A DNA stretch of 55,028 nucleotides from Parasitella parasitica (GCA_025201805.1 MU619268.1:7323-62350), one strand, 5' to 3'; shown: positions 42,536-54,967, counted from the stretch's first letter. Program-made: numbers and translations. Notes: generated by a model not told the origin, from the sequence alone.

Positions 42536-43422
42536 TCATCGAATCCCTGACAGCTACAAGCTTACATCTGTCAACTGCCCAGCTTCTTTCCTTGAAATAA
42601 ACGCAACTTTTAATACTTTAATTTGATGTAGCTGTTCCTAAACAATACCCGGAAAGAAGCATGCTTAATTATAAGCTGTATTTGCACCTGTTGACGACAA
42701 ACGACTTTCTTGAGAAATCTTTTATAGAAGAACCGGATCTACTTGGGTTTGTCCATAACATACTACCACGCCATAGCCTTCTTGTGTGAAATCAAACGGG
42801 CTGAAGCGGTCTTGAAGCACTATCAAACAGGATAACCTATCTCAGTTATGCTATCTAAGCAACGAATGACAATGCGTCATGACACAAGAGGGTGTTACAA
42901 GACAGTAATTCAAATTGGGTTGTATCTCTTTATAATGCTTATGACAAGTGTTTAAACTTTTTTTTTGTTTTGTTCAATAGATGTACTGTTGTGATTTAAA
43001 TCCTTCATTTTAATCAGAAAATAGCATAATTCTAACATTTGCATTGTTATAAAAAATTGGCAGTTGGTGATCTGATAATTTTCAAGCGTTTTGTATCAGC
43101 TCAGTGATTGAATTTAACATGGCCCGCATTGAGCTAGAAATTTAATGGGTATAATTTATGCAACAACGTACAATTGCTTGAAATATTTCCTAAAGGTTGA
43201 TATTTATGAAAAAGGTTGATTGCTTTTTACAGATACAAACTTCCGGATATTTATGGTCTTGAGGCATCTTGAAAAAATTGTTGACCGAGAAAATGCTTCC
43301 CTTCTTTCATGGCAGTAACGATTTGTCTCCATACAGTTTTAAGACAAATATTTTATTTTTTATCAATAGAGGCATTGTTTGGATCTTTCAAGCTACAGCT
43401 GTCCTCTAGCGTCTTGTCTATT
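42536..43422. other. Convergent intergenic region, HP1-like / CK2-beta
   Basis: Mostly AT-rich 3' flanks. A 43-codon plus-strand patch at 42660-42789 (MLNYKLYLHLLTTNDFLEKS) looks protein-like and ends in a stop; it might be a gene fragment, but I cannot assign it. Confidence 0.4.
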
Positions 43423-44213
43423 TCATGCACTGTTATTTAATCCCTGCTGTTTCTCCAGCCTCTTCTTCTCAAACGCTTCTCTTGCTTTATCTTGCCATCT
43501 TTGCTGGTTTGCGATTTCATGTACCTTAAATCCAAAGATGCGCGGTACATACCTTTCGGTGTTTTTGCTTGGTAGGTAATTGGAGTGTACCTGGAATAGC
43601 ATGTGAGGAAAAGACGTACCAAAATAAGCACCGTCTATGGCGCCATGGCGGGATGACTTTGGGTTATATATATCTTCGCAGCGAGGACAGTATAATTTAA
43701 CAGTTTTTGACATTGGAATATCTGACAATCCAACGGGTAAGAGAGATTGCATGTTACAGAGTACACGAGGACATCGTCCGAATTCTGCTCTCTTATATTT
43801 ATCAAGCTGCCACGATACATACAATTAGTGTCGGCAAGTTTGATTACAAAGATACCATACCATTTTCATCAAACCACGGCTTGTGATGACAAAACGAGCA
43901 TGAATCAGCCCAAACAGGTGGCGGGCTGACTTCTCAATCTGTTCTCTCACTTTCTCCTCCAGTCCCGCCTCGTCTAGGTGCTTTGTTAATCCCCCGAAAA
44001 CATAAATCTCACGCAATTTACAATACCAAGGTTATCCGTGATCATGTCTAACGCTTCCAAGTAATAATGAGGCACCTCGGCGCTTAAACCAGTCAAGTTG
44101 AATCTGTCGAGAATAAACTCTTCGTCAACTTCACAAAAGTATTCGTTGCCTTTTGTATCCAAAAACCAATCGATCCAGTATTTTGCATATTCGTCTTCGG
44201 AACCACTGCTCAT
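43423..44213 (-). CDS. CKB1: Casein kinase 2 regulatory (beta) subunit
   Basis: Dimerising regulatory subunit of protein kinase CK2. Exons 44213-44027, 43973-43861 and 43806-43423 give 227 residues. The start MSSGSEDEY provides the usual N-terminal autophosphorylation Ser/acidic cluster. Then come [57 protein letters not shown] and the zinc finger CPRVLC...[21 protein letters not shown] and the late [10 protein letters not shown] complete the family pattern. The first intron acceptor is CACCTAG at about 43974; alternatives break the frame. The acidic loop seen in animal homologues (about residues 55-64) is nearly absent here. Confidence 0.95.
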
Positions 44214-44458
44214 TTTAATATTTGGGTTTGCCTCGTAAGGATCGAAGCTTTAATGATTGTATTAGATATAATATGTAGAGAAACATATATTGTCAATATA
44301 CGTACTTATGTTTGTTATATGAATATAGTCAAAAAGGGGAAAAAAAAGAAAGACATGGTATGACAAAAATATATTCATTCGGGGCACGTATAGAGTGATG
44401 TAGTAGCGTGTGTGTGGTGAATTTGGTCTGGATGATATGACGTGCCAATGAGCATAGC

Positions 44459-45830
44459 TCACACATGAATTTGGCTATGAAATAGCAATTTCAATTCTTT
44501 ATAAGGCAAGACAATATAATCGTTAAAATGTAATACGAGGATTTCTTTACTGTGAATGGCGATGCTCCTTGACTTCATTCTTCAATATTTTTTATTATTA
44601 TCAGACACAGCTGCACCTTCAACGTGAGCCCAAGCACCAATTTTATTATTCCAAAATCAATTGACAGAATGAAGAACACAATTACCATGTTACATTTTAG
44701 TATATGAATATTAGCATGATTGTATGTAATACCGCTTGTATACATTACGTCTATAACAGTGACATTGTCTAAGGATATTGTACGGTATACTTAACTCGAT
44801 CGCTTTTGCCTATAGTAACACAAATCTCAATTGATACATTAGGGCCAATCTATTTAGGATAAATTGCCCAAGAGTAAAATCTAGTAGATATACCAAGTTA
44901 CTTTAGAAGTGGGATCAATTTGAGCGGATGTGTGAATATAAATAACCTCCTTATTCCCAGGAACGTTAGCGAGAGAAAAATGACTATTATGGTGTTGCAA
45001 TTCCAAATAAGCTGCATCAGCTGAAAAGCTGTGCCATCTGTTTTGATATGTTTCCAGAAACTTTTGTGATTCGGATAAAGGGCGCAACAAATATCTTTCG
45101 AGGCTCAGTCTGTCATCTAGTACGTATTAGTTGCAGGTGAATTGAGTCTATGCTCATTCTTTTGTTGTTTGCCGCTTTTTGATTTCATCAAACATTGTGA
45201 TATCAAATGGGTATGCATCACACGAGATTAGGTTTGAAATGAGCGTTTCAGGTTTTTCGACATGAATGAAGCTCTTTATTAGTGTCAGCATTTTTAACCA
45301 AGTAATCCAATATTTTTTAGCTTGTTCACGAGCAATATTTTTTTTTCCCAAAGATATTTAATAACTAGTTTTATTTAGGATGCCAGTTTGTACGTATGTT
45401 GGACTCAGCATGGTACATATGCCAGTGTTTTAATGATAGTCTGCTGTATTATGTATAGGAAATGTACAAGCAATATCAATGTGCGTAGCAACAATTTATG
45501 GAGAACTGCCACGTGCTGTTCATAATGCTTGATATTCACCAAGCCATCTTTGCAGATGGTTGAGTGCAATGCATATTTAAAAGAATAATATGGCTTTACT
45601 TGAAAATATCAGTTGGTACAATTCTTAACAAAGCAAGCAAATCCAGAATTTTCAAAGAAACCAACAATCAACACCCTTGTAGGCCGTCTACTTTAACAAG
45701 TGCTTCCAAATGATGAGATAAAAATGGAGAACCCGCAACTAAAAATTAAGAAGTTTGGTATTTCTAGTGATAATGGTCTCATAATAATGGTTTCAGAAGG
45801 GCCATCAGCTAGAGTTATAGCCAGAGTATG
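44459..45830 (-). pseudogene. Relic of a mannose-1-phosphate guanylyltransferase alpha (GMPPA)-type gene
   Basis: Decayed copy of a GDP-mannose pyrophosphorylase-like gene, recognisable along its whole length in scattered frames of the minus strand. From the 5' end: LADGPSET then RPLSLEIP (family GGPSKGT, RPLSLD.PKP); HHLEALVKVDGLQ; VLIVGFFEN; GEYQAL followed by TGA in place of Gly (about 45520-45522); REQAKKY; NADTNKELH and, in another frame, VEKPETLISNLI; FDITMFDEIKK; LSLERYLL; YIHTSAQIDPTSK spliced by an intact intron to IGPNVSI (hexapeptide beta-helix); LDNVTVID; WNNKIGAWAHVEG; and IVLPYKELK near the end. At least five frame changes and several stops are needed. Introns persist, so it is not a retrocopy. 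Confidence 0.85.
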
Positions 45831-45896
45831 AATCCAACAACAGGCAGTGTAAAGCAGTGTTTCTGACATTCGGCGTTTAAAATGATTGTTGTGTGG

Positions 45897-45905
45897 TATA
45901 AAAGG
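45897..45905 (+). promoter_or_regulatory. TATA box of the LIM gene
   Basis: GTATAAAAG lies about 75-82 nt before the LIM gene start codon (45979) and is followed by a CT-rich leader. The 5' end of the GMPPA relic stops about 65 bp further upstream. Confidence 0.5.
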
Positions 45906-45978
45906 CCATTTGATCCCTTTTTCTTTGTATTCCCCTTTTTTTTCATTATTCTTTTTTGTATTCATTGATTTGGTAACC

Positions 45979-47818
45979 ATGGCAACTGAGAGAATATCGC
46001 AGATCTTGCCCACAGTGAAATGCTCAGATTGTGGAAGGGGTATTAATATCCGCCAGCTAGAAGGGCATCTCTGCACAAGTCAACCGCCATTGCCTTCATT
46101 ACCCATTATTCCTCAAGCAAAAGGTATAAAATGCATTTGTTAGGGAGAGAAACATAATTTTCTAAATTAACAATGACGCTGCGATTTTTATTTTCTAGAC
46201 AAATTTAGTAAAATGGCAAACAGCAGCAATTTCAGCAAACCAATTTCACCATTGCAGAGCCCAAATGGGTCCACTTATAGTGGCAGAAAGAATGATTTTT
46301 ATTCACCCAATGCAACAACAACGGTGGGGTCAGTTACACCGCCCTATTATAGTGGAATGGCTAAAGATCTGCAACGTCCTGTAATGAAAGACACCTATAC
46401 TGACGACTTTGACAAAATACCTTATAAAACTTTCCACAACAGTAATAGCAACATGGATTTACCGAGAAAAAATAGCACATCTCCAGCACCTGCAAGTCCA
46501 AACTCATATCGGTAATTCAATGTTTATTAAAATACCCAAGATTGTTTTGTAACCGTTGTATTGTAGGAATAGGAATGATTCTTACCCTGATATCAGTACA
46601 CGCTATGGTAAATATGTAGATTTTCAATCAACTATAAGCACATGTTAACATGTAGAACAGAAGGAATCAGAAACCAATCATTAGGCAATATATATCAGCA
46701 ACAACAGCACTCTCATTCCACTCCCATTGCAAATTCTTACAAGAGCAGTAGTGGTGCCCTGGATAATTTGATGGCCGATCTCATGAATTCGATGAACGAT
46801 GATATTCACTTATCTGATAAAAGCGACACTCATTTACCACAGAGCAAATCTTCTAGTTGCAATGTCTGCAGAGAAGATTTCGATTACAGAGACGATGTGA
46901 AAACTGTTGGGAGCAAGGTTTGTTTTTAGGTCTTACCAAAATATATGAAGAAAACACTAACACATGTATAGTGTTACCATAGGGCATGTTTTTCTTGCCG
47001 CCTGTGTAGCACTCCATTTGATCAACGTTGTCCACATCATGAGCACGAAGGCAAACTCTATTGCGAGAGAGATTTTCATGTGGTCAAGAATCGTATCATG
47101 TGCGCTTCTTGGTAAGAACTCAATCAATACGCAAATATAAAACATATGTACTAAGCTTGATTCTATCAGTGATCGAGCAATTCCACCTTCGATAGCACCT
47201 ATTAAAGCGTTAGGCAAATTTTATCATCCAGGCCATATCAAATGTTATCATTGTTATGAAGGCATCGATGATCGCACCGGATGGAAAGAACATCAAGGCC
47301 GTGTCTATTGCAAACAAGATTTCAAATCTTTATTTTTACCAAAATGCAGAGCTTGCCATAAAACTGTGGAAAAGAATGCTGTATCAGCTATGGATGGAAA
47401 GTTGAAAGGAAAATGGCACCTGGAATGCTTTGGATGTCATACATGTCATAGACCATTCCCAGATAACACGTTTTATGTATTTGAAGATGCGCCGTACTGC
47501 AAACGACATTACCATGAGCTGAATAACAGTTTATGCAAGAGATGCGTTGACCCAATTGAAGGGTACTGTGCTTATACAAGCCCTGAAAATTGGAGATTCC
47601 ATCCCAATTGCTTTACGTGTGAGGTAACATGATTATACGCTAGTATAGAAGATGTGCAGCATACTAACATGTAGTTGTATTAGACTTGCTATATAAGATT
47701 AGACAATGAATACTATGTTACAAATGGGAGAATTTACTGCGAAAAAGATATTAAGCATCAATACAACCAGAAAAATTATGATCTGACTAAACGGAAAACG
47801 CAAATGTACAATATTTAA
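45979..47818 (+). CDS. Four-LIM-domain protein (paxillin/Pxl1-like)
   Basis: Adaptor of the LIM class, in fungi mostly linked to polarity and the actin ring. Exons 45979-46123, 46199-46511, 46567-46607, 46661-46917, 46972-47111, 47170-47623 and 47684-47818 give 494 residues. Near the N-terminus a small zinc motif is visible (VKCSDCGRGINIRQLEGHLC). A Ser/Pro/Asn-rich disordered segment follows to about residue 230. Four LIM domains then run head to tail: CNVC..YHRACFSC, CASC..YHPGHIKCYHC, CRAC..WHLECFGC and CKRC..FHPNCFTC. The exon 5 acceptor (46971) restores the His of LIM1. The order disordered N-terminus plus tandem C-terminal LIM domains resembles paxillin and Pxl1, but four domains in a row is more than Pxl1 has. 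Confidence 0.88.
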
Positions 47819-49008
47819 ATCACCCAATTTCGCTTGTAGATATCTTGAAACCACTAGTTACCCTCCCATTATATCTTGACTAGATTTATCACTAATTTTG
47901 CTATTAATATATATATATATATGATATATCCTTATTCTTGCTTGTAAATGAGCTATAAACGCATTGTATACAATGAATTGCGGGAACTATGGTAAATTAC
48001 ATCAGGCTTCTGTAGTAACACTTCAATTAAATACTCAGTTTACATTAACACGCAAAGAGAGCTTATAAACTGCACAAGTATTTCGGACAAGAAAAACGAC
48101 ATTTGACGTTTATGAAGGGTGGGGGATGTCGAAGACATGTAGATATTAATTTCTTTTGAATACGTACATCTGGTTTGTTAATAATAATTGAGTGAGAGAT
48201 GCTCAATTTTGGCTGAACAAACACATTGATTTAGATTTACTATTCGTGTATACTTTAATAGATTGGGCTGATTTGTTGGGTATTAATTCATGACCCACAC
48301 AAAGTAACTGCAAACTGGAACCTCGTTTTTAGGAGTGCTAAATGTACTACAAAAGTGTGTGTTTTGTGTGCTACAGCTCGGATTATCCAGGTACCAACAT
48401 TTTGCACGTATACATATATACTTGATTTAAATAGTTTTGAAACCATATACTGTACTTTATTTAGGGAACGTTCGTTTTTCGGATGTTTGTATCCAGGGAT
48501 AATGTTGGTTTACAATAATTGTTTAAAAATAAAAGATTCAAGGAGCTGACGATATTTTGGGATATTTTTCTCTCAGTGCAAATTACACTTTTGTGATATC
48601 TTTTAAAAATATCTGAAATCAGATATATAGAATAGGATTATATTACAAGTAATACCGTGCATGCAGCTTGTAATTGCGTTGGATTGCTAGTATCGCACTT
48701 TTGTAATCTATTTTTTACATCGAAACACAGAAAATCTTTATCTTAATTGTCTTGATGCATCAAAGGCCAAGTATTCGTATATGATAAACCTGAAAGAACG
48801 TGCTTACCTTCATAAAATATATCTCATTTTTCTTGTAATACATAAATTGTGCTTATTTTCGTTCTAAACTTCTAAAATCAAGTTTGCTTGTGTTTCAATA
48901 CAGGTTTTATGTTACTAAATATGTGTGCAATGGTGCGAACCACTTTATAAATATTTATATATAAAAAAAAATATAGGTGTTTATACAAAAATGTTACGCA
49001 ATTGTGAA
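47819..49008. other. Convergent gene-free region
   Basis: Three-prime flanks of the LIM gene and the syntaxin gene. It contains a short alternating AT run (about 47906-47925), which could be unstable, and no recognisable gene. Confidence 0.45.
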
Positions 49009-50385
49009 TTAATTTATGCCAGCATGATTAAATCCAAACCACCAAATCAAGATACCAGCTACTATTAATAAAATGATGAAGATGATAAAGCAAATCCATT
49101 TTTTCTACGTATGAAGCGTTAGCAGCTTGCCCCTGGAATGTAGATCAGTGATCAACTTACAGCACGTGTGCTTTTAGCACTGACAATAGCTTTGGTTACA
49201 TCTCTGTTTCCCTGCTCTAAATCAGCTACTGTAGTTTCTGCATGAGTTTCGATTTGATTTATAGTCTCTGCCTGCTGCTCAACCATCATTTGCATATCCA
49301 CAAACAGTTGGTGTAGTTCAAGAATAGTCTTTTCGATCTTTTTGATATCATCATGCCTAGATTGTACTTCAGATAACACGGCCTTTGCCTGTCCAGATTT
49401 GCTTGACTGCATCAATGATTGAGCAAATATTTGAGGTGGCTCATCAGAGTCCAAAACTTGCTCAATGTCATCCGGTGTAGCATTGGGTTGCACAATTCTG
49501 ATCTGTCTTTCAACTCTTTGTCTGTACTTTTGTTGGTATGTTCTTTCAATATCTTGATATCTTTGAATAGTTTCGATGAATTTCTTCTTCAAAGCGGCAT
49601 GCTGGGTTTTACGCATCGGTAAATCACCAACAGTAGCTGGCATACGAGCAATACCCAGTTCAATGGCTTTAATCTTTGTTTTACATTGATTATTAAGTTT
49701 GGTAGTTTGTTTGACAGTTTTTTCCAATCTGTACACATTTTCTTCAGTTTGCTCGTCATTAATATTAGATAGTGCTTTGCCATGTAATTCCTCGATCAAA
49801 TTGATGTTGTTAATAATTTTGCGATTAATGTCTTTGATTTCTTCGACCTAAAATATAAAAAAGTCAATGCTGTATAAAACAGACATTATAATGTAAAATA
49901 TACCTCCTGGAAAAACTGATCTGTTGTAATGACTCCATCAAGTTGGACTGAGGTGGTGCGCTGGCTCATCTCATAAGCTTCTTTATTATCTGCATGTCGA
50001 TCACCACGTGAGTCACTGTTATAAATTGGTGAGGGAGGTGCTGGCGGTCGGTAGCTAGTATCATGTCTACCAGTTGGCATAGGAGGCATTTGTTCATAAT
50101 CATCACTAAAAAAAAGGAGGGAAATTTGATTAGAATTCGCCTATTTTCAGTTTCTGAAAACATCAAGATGCTGTACCTGAGACGACTAAGAGTCAAAAAA
50201 AGAAAATCAGTAGATGCTACTTTATATCAAGTCATTACGAATTTTACTTACTCATATTTTTTTTCATTGTTGTTTGAGCCCTAATAATAATTTTAATTGT
50301 TTTGCAGCTTTCTTTTTGTATTAAGTTGGCTTACACGAAGTTCAGCTAAACGATCTCTGCTCATAGTAAATCTTGATCCAGACAT
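49009..50385 (-). CDS. Plasma-membrane t-SNARE, syntaxin (Sso1/2-like)
   Basis: Qa-SNARE for exocytic fusion. Exons 50385-50335, 50280-50252, 50105-49904, 49847-49161 and 49104-49009 give 354 residues. A Pro/Asp/Tyr-rich N-terminus comes first, then the Habc bundle starting near FFQEVEEIKDINRKIINNINLIEELH. The SNARE motif (about 250-310) has SRHDDIKKIEKTILELHQLFVDMQMMVEQQ with the zero-layer Gln in DMQMMV. The C-terminal membrane anchor is KKWICFIIFIILLIVAGILIWW, followed by GFNHAGIN. The N-terminal extension before Habc (about 95 residues) is longer than in yeast Sso1. Confidence 0.93.
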
Positions 50386-50597
50386 TTTGCTCTAGTAGAA
50401 GAAAGAAAGAAGATGTAATCCGGTGTTTAAAGGAAAGTAAGAAGGAGGGAATGGGAAGTAAAAGATGAAAGAAAGAAAATTGAACAATTAGACACCATAA
50501 AGAAATTTATATATTGTCTCGAAGGTAGTACAATGCAAATTAAAAGCTATATATTTGCTCCAGTTTTATTATTAACAGCACAAATCCCAAATCTAGA

Positions 50598-51413
50598 CTA
50601 ATTTTCAGCCTTTTTCTTTTTCTTTTCTTCAATTTTATCGATATTCTCTGCAGGAACCTCTTTGCTCCATTGTGATAGAATCATTTCGTACACTTCGTCC
50701 ATGAAATCACCTTGAACAACAATTTCATCGAGATTTTGGTTATTCTTTGCAACGGAAGAGCCACATGCGAATTTATTAGCGAACAACTTAGCTGCTTTCT
50801 TGATATCAACCCCAAAGATATCCAAACCATAGATAGTAGTAACAGATTTTCTCTTTGTTCTTTCAATACGTTTAATAATCACACGAGAAGCCTAATCGAA
50901 AATAATAAGTTCCATGGTATATAACCTAAGCTTCTTCCCAACTGATCTACCATTTTCTTTTTGATTTCACGTTCCAATTTAGCCTCAAGCTTGGCCGATT
51001 TATCCTTTACTACTGCTCTATTCTTTTTGTCGCTAGAGTTGGTCTCAATAGCTACCATTTGAACACCTTCAGTGACACCTGCATATCAAGAACGTCAATA
51101 ATTATGCTTTTTGAAATTTAGTTCGCCATGGTAACCTTCGACACCGCCATAAACTTTTTCGTACATGTCTTCATCTTTTTCCTTTAACCATAATTTACAT
51201 TTCTCCTGTGTACCACTGAATTCACAGTACTATCAAACAAATAATTAGTATCGAACAATATTTTTACGCTTTGGGATTATATTTACTTCTAATGGCATAG
51301 TACAGACTGGAAAAAAAAGTTATTCAAGAATTTCAAAAAAAAATCTCGCTATTGTCTGGTTATATTAACTACTTACTGCCACATAAAAAGACCTTACAAG
51401 GTTGGATAGACAT
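50598..51413 (-). CDS. TMA22: Density-regulated protein DENR / Tma22
   Basis: Works with MCT-1/Tma20 in ribosome recycling and reinitiation. Exons 51413-51377, 51306-51287 (20 nt), 51229-51136, 51078-50951 and 50891-50598 give 190 residues. An N-terminal zinc-binding part (CKVFLCGICTMPLEYCEF...KCKLWL) is followed by a basic linker and the C-terminal SUI1 domain: RVIIKRIERTKRKSVTTIYGL, then FANKFACGSSVAKN and DEIVVQGDFMDE. The tail is a Lys/Glu-rich run. The fourth intron donor lies at ATG|GTAGAT, the only phase-0 choice that joins KKKM to ASRV. Tandem upstream of the syntaxin gene. Confidence 0.95.
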
Positions 51414-52952
51414 ATTCACTTGTTTAACGAAAAGCGAAGAGAGTTAAATGCGTGTATATTAAAAAAAGAGATGGATATTTTTTTTTCTTGTTTTTTTAGG
51501 TTACAATGTATTTTAGCAGTCATCCTATTCAATACGGTACTATTCACCAAATAGACCGTTACAGCATCTTTGTGTTTTCATTTCAAAGTAAGTTTGTTTT
51601 ATATCAAAAGTTGGCACTTATCAGTGGGCGTATTGTGTATATCACGTGATTAAACATGTGTAAATCAGTGAATTAATCCGTTACCTTATCATATAGTGTT
51701 TGCTTTAGTGGTCGTTGCCATATATAAAAGATTTGATTTCATTGATTATATTGATAAGAGTCAGGAGCCCTACAAAAATCGACAAGGAAAATTGGGAAAC
51801 TGACATTTTTCACATAGCTTATTGTAAAAATAATTGATGTGTAGAAGCTGTCTTTATTTCATAAATAACAGATAATACTTGGTAGTAGAACCGAGATCTA
51901 ACTTGGAAAGCATCGTGTTGATTTACCATTATCTGATAACAACGTTTTAATCGATGTATTCATTGACAATACCTTTAAAATCATCATCAGAATACCATAT
52001 TTCATATGAAAATTGCATCTGATCGCTGATAGGCTACGATAAAGTGCTAAATAAATCTGTTTTATGCGTCAGTAAACTAGGCATGATCATCGCTATCTGA
52101 GCATTAGTTGATTCCCACTGGGCATGTCTCCATCAAAAGTTAAGTACAAAAACAATTTAATTTTACATATTTGGTCATAACTTCTGCTAGAAGAATCGTA
52201 AATATAAAGTGCAAACTAATCATAGTAGATTTTGGAATCTTGTTAGTGGAAAAACCTGTCTTTATCTGTTTTATCCTATATTTTATCTTTCTAATCAATC
52301 AAAGCCTAGTAATTAATTTTTGCTATAATTGATCCCTACTACTACCGGTTAACATCCTTTATAAGAGAATTTATTCCTATAAACTACTGACTTGCCTCTT
52401 GTACATGCTGTTAACTTACTACTTGTCCAGTAATATCTACATAACGTAATGGCTCGAATAACAATGTTAGCAACAATTAATTAGATATGACAATCTCTGC
52501 TATGAGCATAATATGAGTAGTACATCGCTCTACACATTTTATTGGATAATCATATTGATCATAAAGACGGAGTAAAATGGTATGACACTTATATGGATGC
52601 TTCTTAGTAATTATTTACTTATTATGGAGTGATTCTAGAGACTGTATACTATATTGGCAGTATTTTGATTACTACATTATGAAGGGAAACTATATCAAAA
52701 TTTTGATTCATCTTATAGAATTTTGCATAAATTTTCTGCGATTAGTGGTTCATTCAGTGTATTGAACTCGTTAGAGGCCCAAGCTTTGTAAAAAAAATTA
52801 TGGATCATCAGAAAAAGAATATAAAATACTTCAAACTGATATCTACTATTTTCATTTTTATTTTTTACACATCAAGACACCATTTGCAGTAAATGATGAA
52901 ATTTTGAGGTTCGTAATAATACAATTGTTCTTGGAAATATAACTTTCAAAGT
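51414..52952. other. AT-rich gene-free region with repeat B copy 2
   Basis: Upstream flank of DENR and 3' flank of the symporter. Repeat B copy 2 (about 52330-52530) is the only structure I can tie to another part of the window. No open frame of interest was found. Confidence 0.5.
52330..52530 (+). repeat. Dispersed degenerate repeat B, copy 2
   Basis: Counterpart of 1595-1770, same orientation, about 50.7 kb away. The core ACTACTTGTCCAGTAATATC (52418-52437) differs from copy 1 at two positions, and ACAATTA/TTAGATA and GTAGTACATC follow in the same order. Weaker similarity extends upstream (GATCCCTACTACTACC). Confidence 0.5.
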
Positions 52953-54964
52953 CTAATAGTCATTTCCGATTTTTAAACTAATAAATCCCGCAATACCTGC
53001 CATAATCGCACCAATTCTTAATATAATTCCAATTGCATCAGTTGATTTTTCACTGCTTTCCAAAACACGGAAGATGATACTGCTGAAAAATGTCACCAGA
53101 AACTGAGGAAGAACAATATACATGTTATGAATTCCCAAAAGCACACCAGCAGCAGGGGGAGTGTCATTTTCATCAAATCGATGATGTATATTATTACTTC
53201 GAGCAGTACTTGTTTCTCCATTTGGCTGTAACTGTTCCTCTTGATCCGCTTGTTTAATACCCAACATTTCAATGTCTTCTTCATCTGTTGATACAGGATG
53301 GTATATTGTTGGTTCCGTACCAATAATTCCAGCACTTGCTATACTAGTTCTGGATATCATCATCTCTGGGTGGAAACTAACTTCATTTGCATGATCTCCA
53401 CCGTTTATATTTGCTGCTCGTAATTCTTGTTCTGAAATGTATTCACCAAGCAAAGAAAAGGGTGCCCACATTGAGATAGCCCAACTGATTCCGCACAATC
53501 CAATGACAATAGCTGCAGCTGTAACGTCGGATACAAGGATTGTTGATAGCATGCAAATACAGAAAATAAAATGGCTCAATGTCCACGCACAGGAAAGAGT
53601 CAAAAAGGAGGGCTTCAGATATGTCAAAAATGACAGTTTGCATTCTCTTTTCCCAAGTAATCGAAAGGTATAAGCATTATGATCATCCTCGAATTTGGAA
53701 GATGACGGTGATACAAATAGTGGTATCACGAACGAGGATGATAATGATACCAATGAATACACTAGGAATGCAAAAGAACCAGCTCTGGTCGCTTTACCAA
53801 CTTTATCTTGAACAGTATCGTCGTCTAGGGATGTCTTATTGTATATTTCTGCAACCCAAGTAGTCGAATAAAAGAGAAATGGAAACCATCCAATCCAGGC
53901 AAAGAATTGTACATTACATATGCGTTGAATTGGTTTGGGTAAATGCCAAATACTCTGAAAAATATCTGAAAATAGAGCAAAAGGGGATCTCTTTTTTCTC
54001 GATCTATGCAAAACATTGAGTACTATTTTATGTGTCAAAATCAATATATGTTTTACGTACCCATTGGTATAATCTACTTTGTATACTTTTTCTTTTACAG
54101 AATAACAGGTAACCCAATCACAGCCTAATAGTATAATGACAGCAAAAACGCAAAGCACTTTCAACTGTGTATCTCCAAAAAATGGAAATACTTGAACCAG
54201 ATCAGCATATCCCATAAAATATCCAGCTACATTTCCCAACCCAACCATTCTTCCTGCCCAAGCTGTCCCATCTTCTTGTTGAGAAGGCGGCAATGAGTCA
54301 ACAATCAGTGCTCTACAAGAGGCTTGAACTTCAAATCATATTAATTTGTTTGAAAGTTTAAAATAATCACCATTTCTTACCGCAATTAATGCTGAAATCC
54401 AGAATATAAATCGAGGCAATTGCAATAATGATCGATACAACTTTAAACTAATTTACTGTTACTAATCGTTCTATTCACTGATACCAAAGCCACATACTGT
54501 TTCTCCTTCTTCTGTATTCGTGAAAAATCTTGTAAGTTCGCGAGTCCATCCTATGGCTAACAAACTGAAGACTACAATAATGCTGCCTCCAACTAAAAAT
54601 GGTCTTCGTCTTCCCCATTTTGACTTGCAGCTATCAGAGATAACCCCGACTATGGGCTGCATAATGAGACCTGAAATATGCAATCATAAATTAGATGTTT
54701 GTTCTGTAACGGACACTAGTACACCTTCAGTTTACCTGACAAAGGCCCAGCAATCCACACCAAGGACATGTATGACTTTGATAGACCGAGTGAAAGTAAA
54801 TATGGAGTACCTAATCAAATTATGAATGACATTATAGCAAGGTCAAGTCTTTTAAGTTTACCATAAGCCATCTCTACTGTCCCTATACAAGTCAATCGCT
54901 GTTAGTTAGCTACTAACTTGTGATAATCCGATGTTTTATTATAACCCTTACATGTGAACTGAAG

Positions 54965-54967
<3 letters not shown>
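52953..54967 (-). CDS. Sucrose/H+ symporter-like (SUT/SLC45, GPH) transporter, 5' end missing
   Basis: Twelve-span sugar:proton symporter of the SUT/SLC45 branch of the major facilitator superfamily. The partial model is 54966/7-54952 (cut by poly-T), 54882-54862 (21 nt), 54810-54736, 54670-54485, 54440-54381, 54328-54061 and 54003-52953. Family landmarks are TVEMAYGTPYLLSLGLSKS, WIAGPLSGLIMQPIVG, the RWGRRRPF-like loop SKWGRRRPFLVGG, DFSIN then CRALIVDSLP and ISWAISMWAPFSLLGEYI. A large acidic, Ser-rich cytosolic loop (about 53440-53150) sits before the last spans, which hold GVLLGIHNMYIVLPQF. The missing piece is roughly the first membrane span and N-terminal tail. Fungal relatives (such as Sut1 in S. 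pombe) carry maltose or sucrose; substrate here is not determined. Confidence 0.88.

Noticed and set aside
45693..46076. 127-codon minus-strand ORF overlapping the LIM gene start
   Set aside because: Its 3' half is the N-terminal part of the GMPPA relic and its 5' half is antisense to the LIM leader and first exon; not an intact gene.
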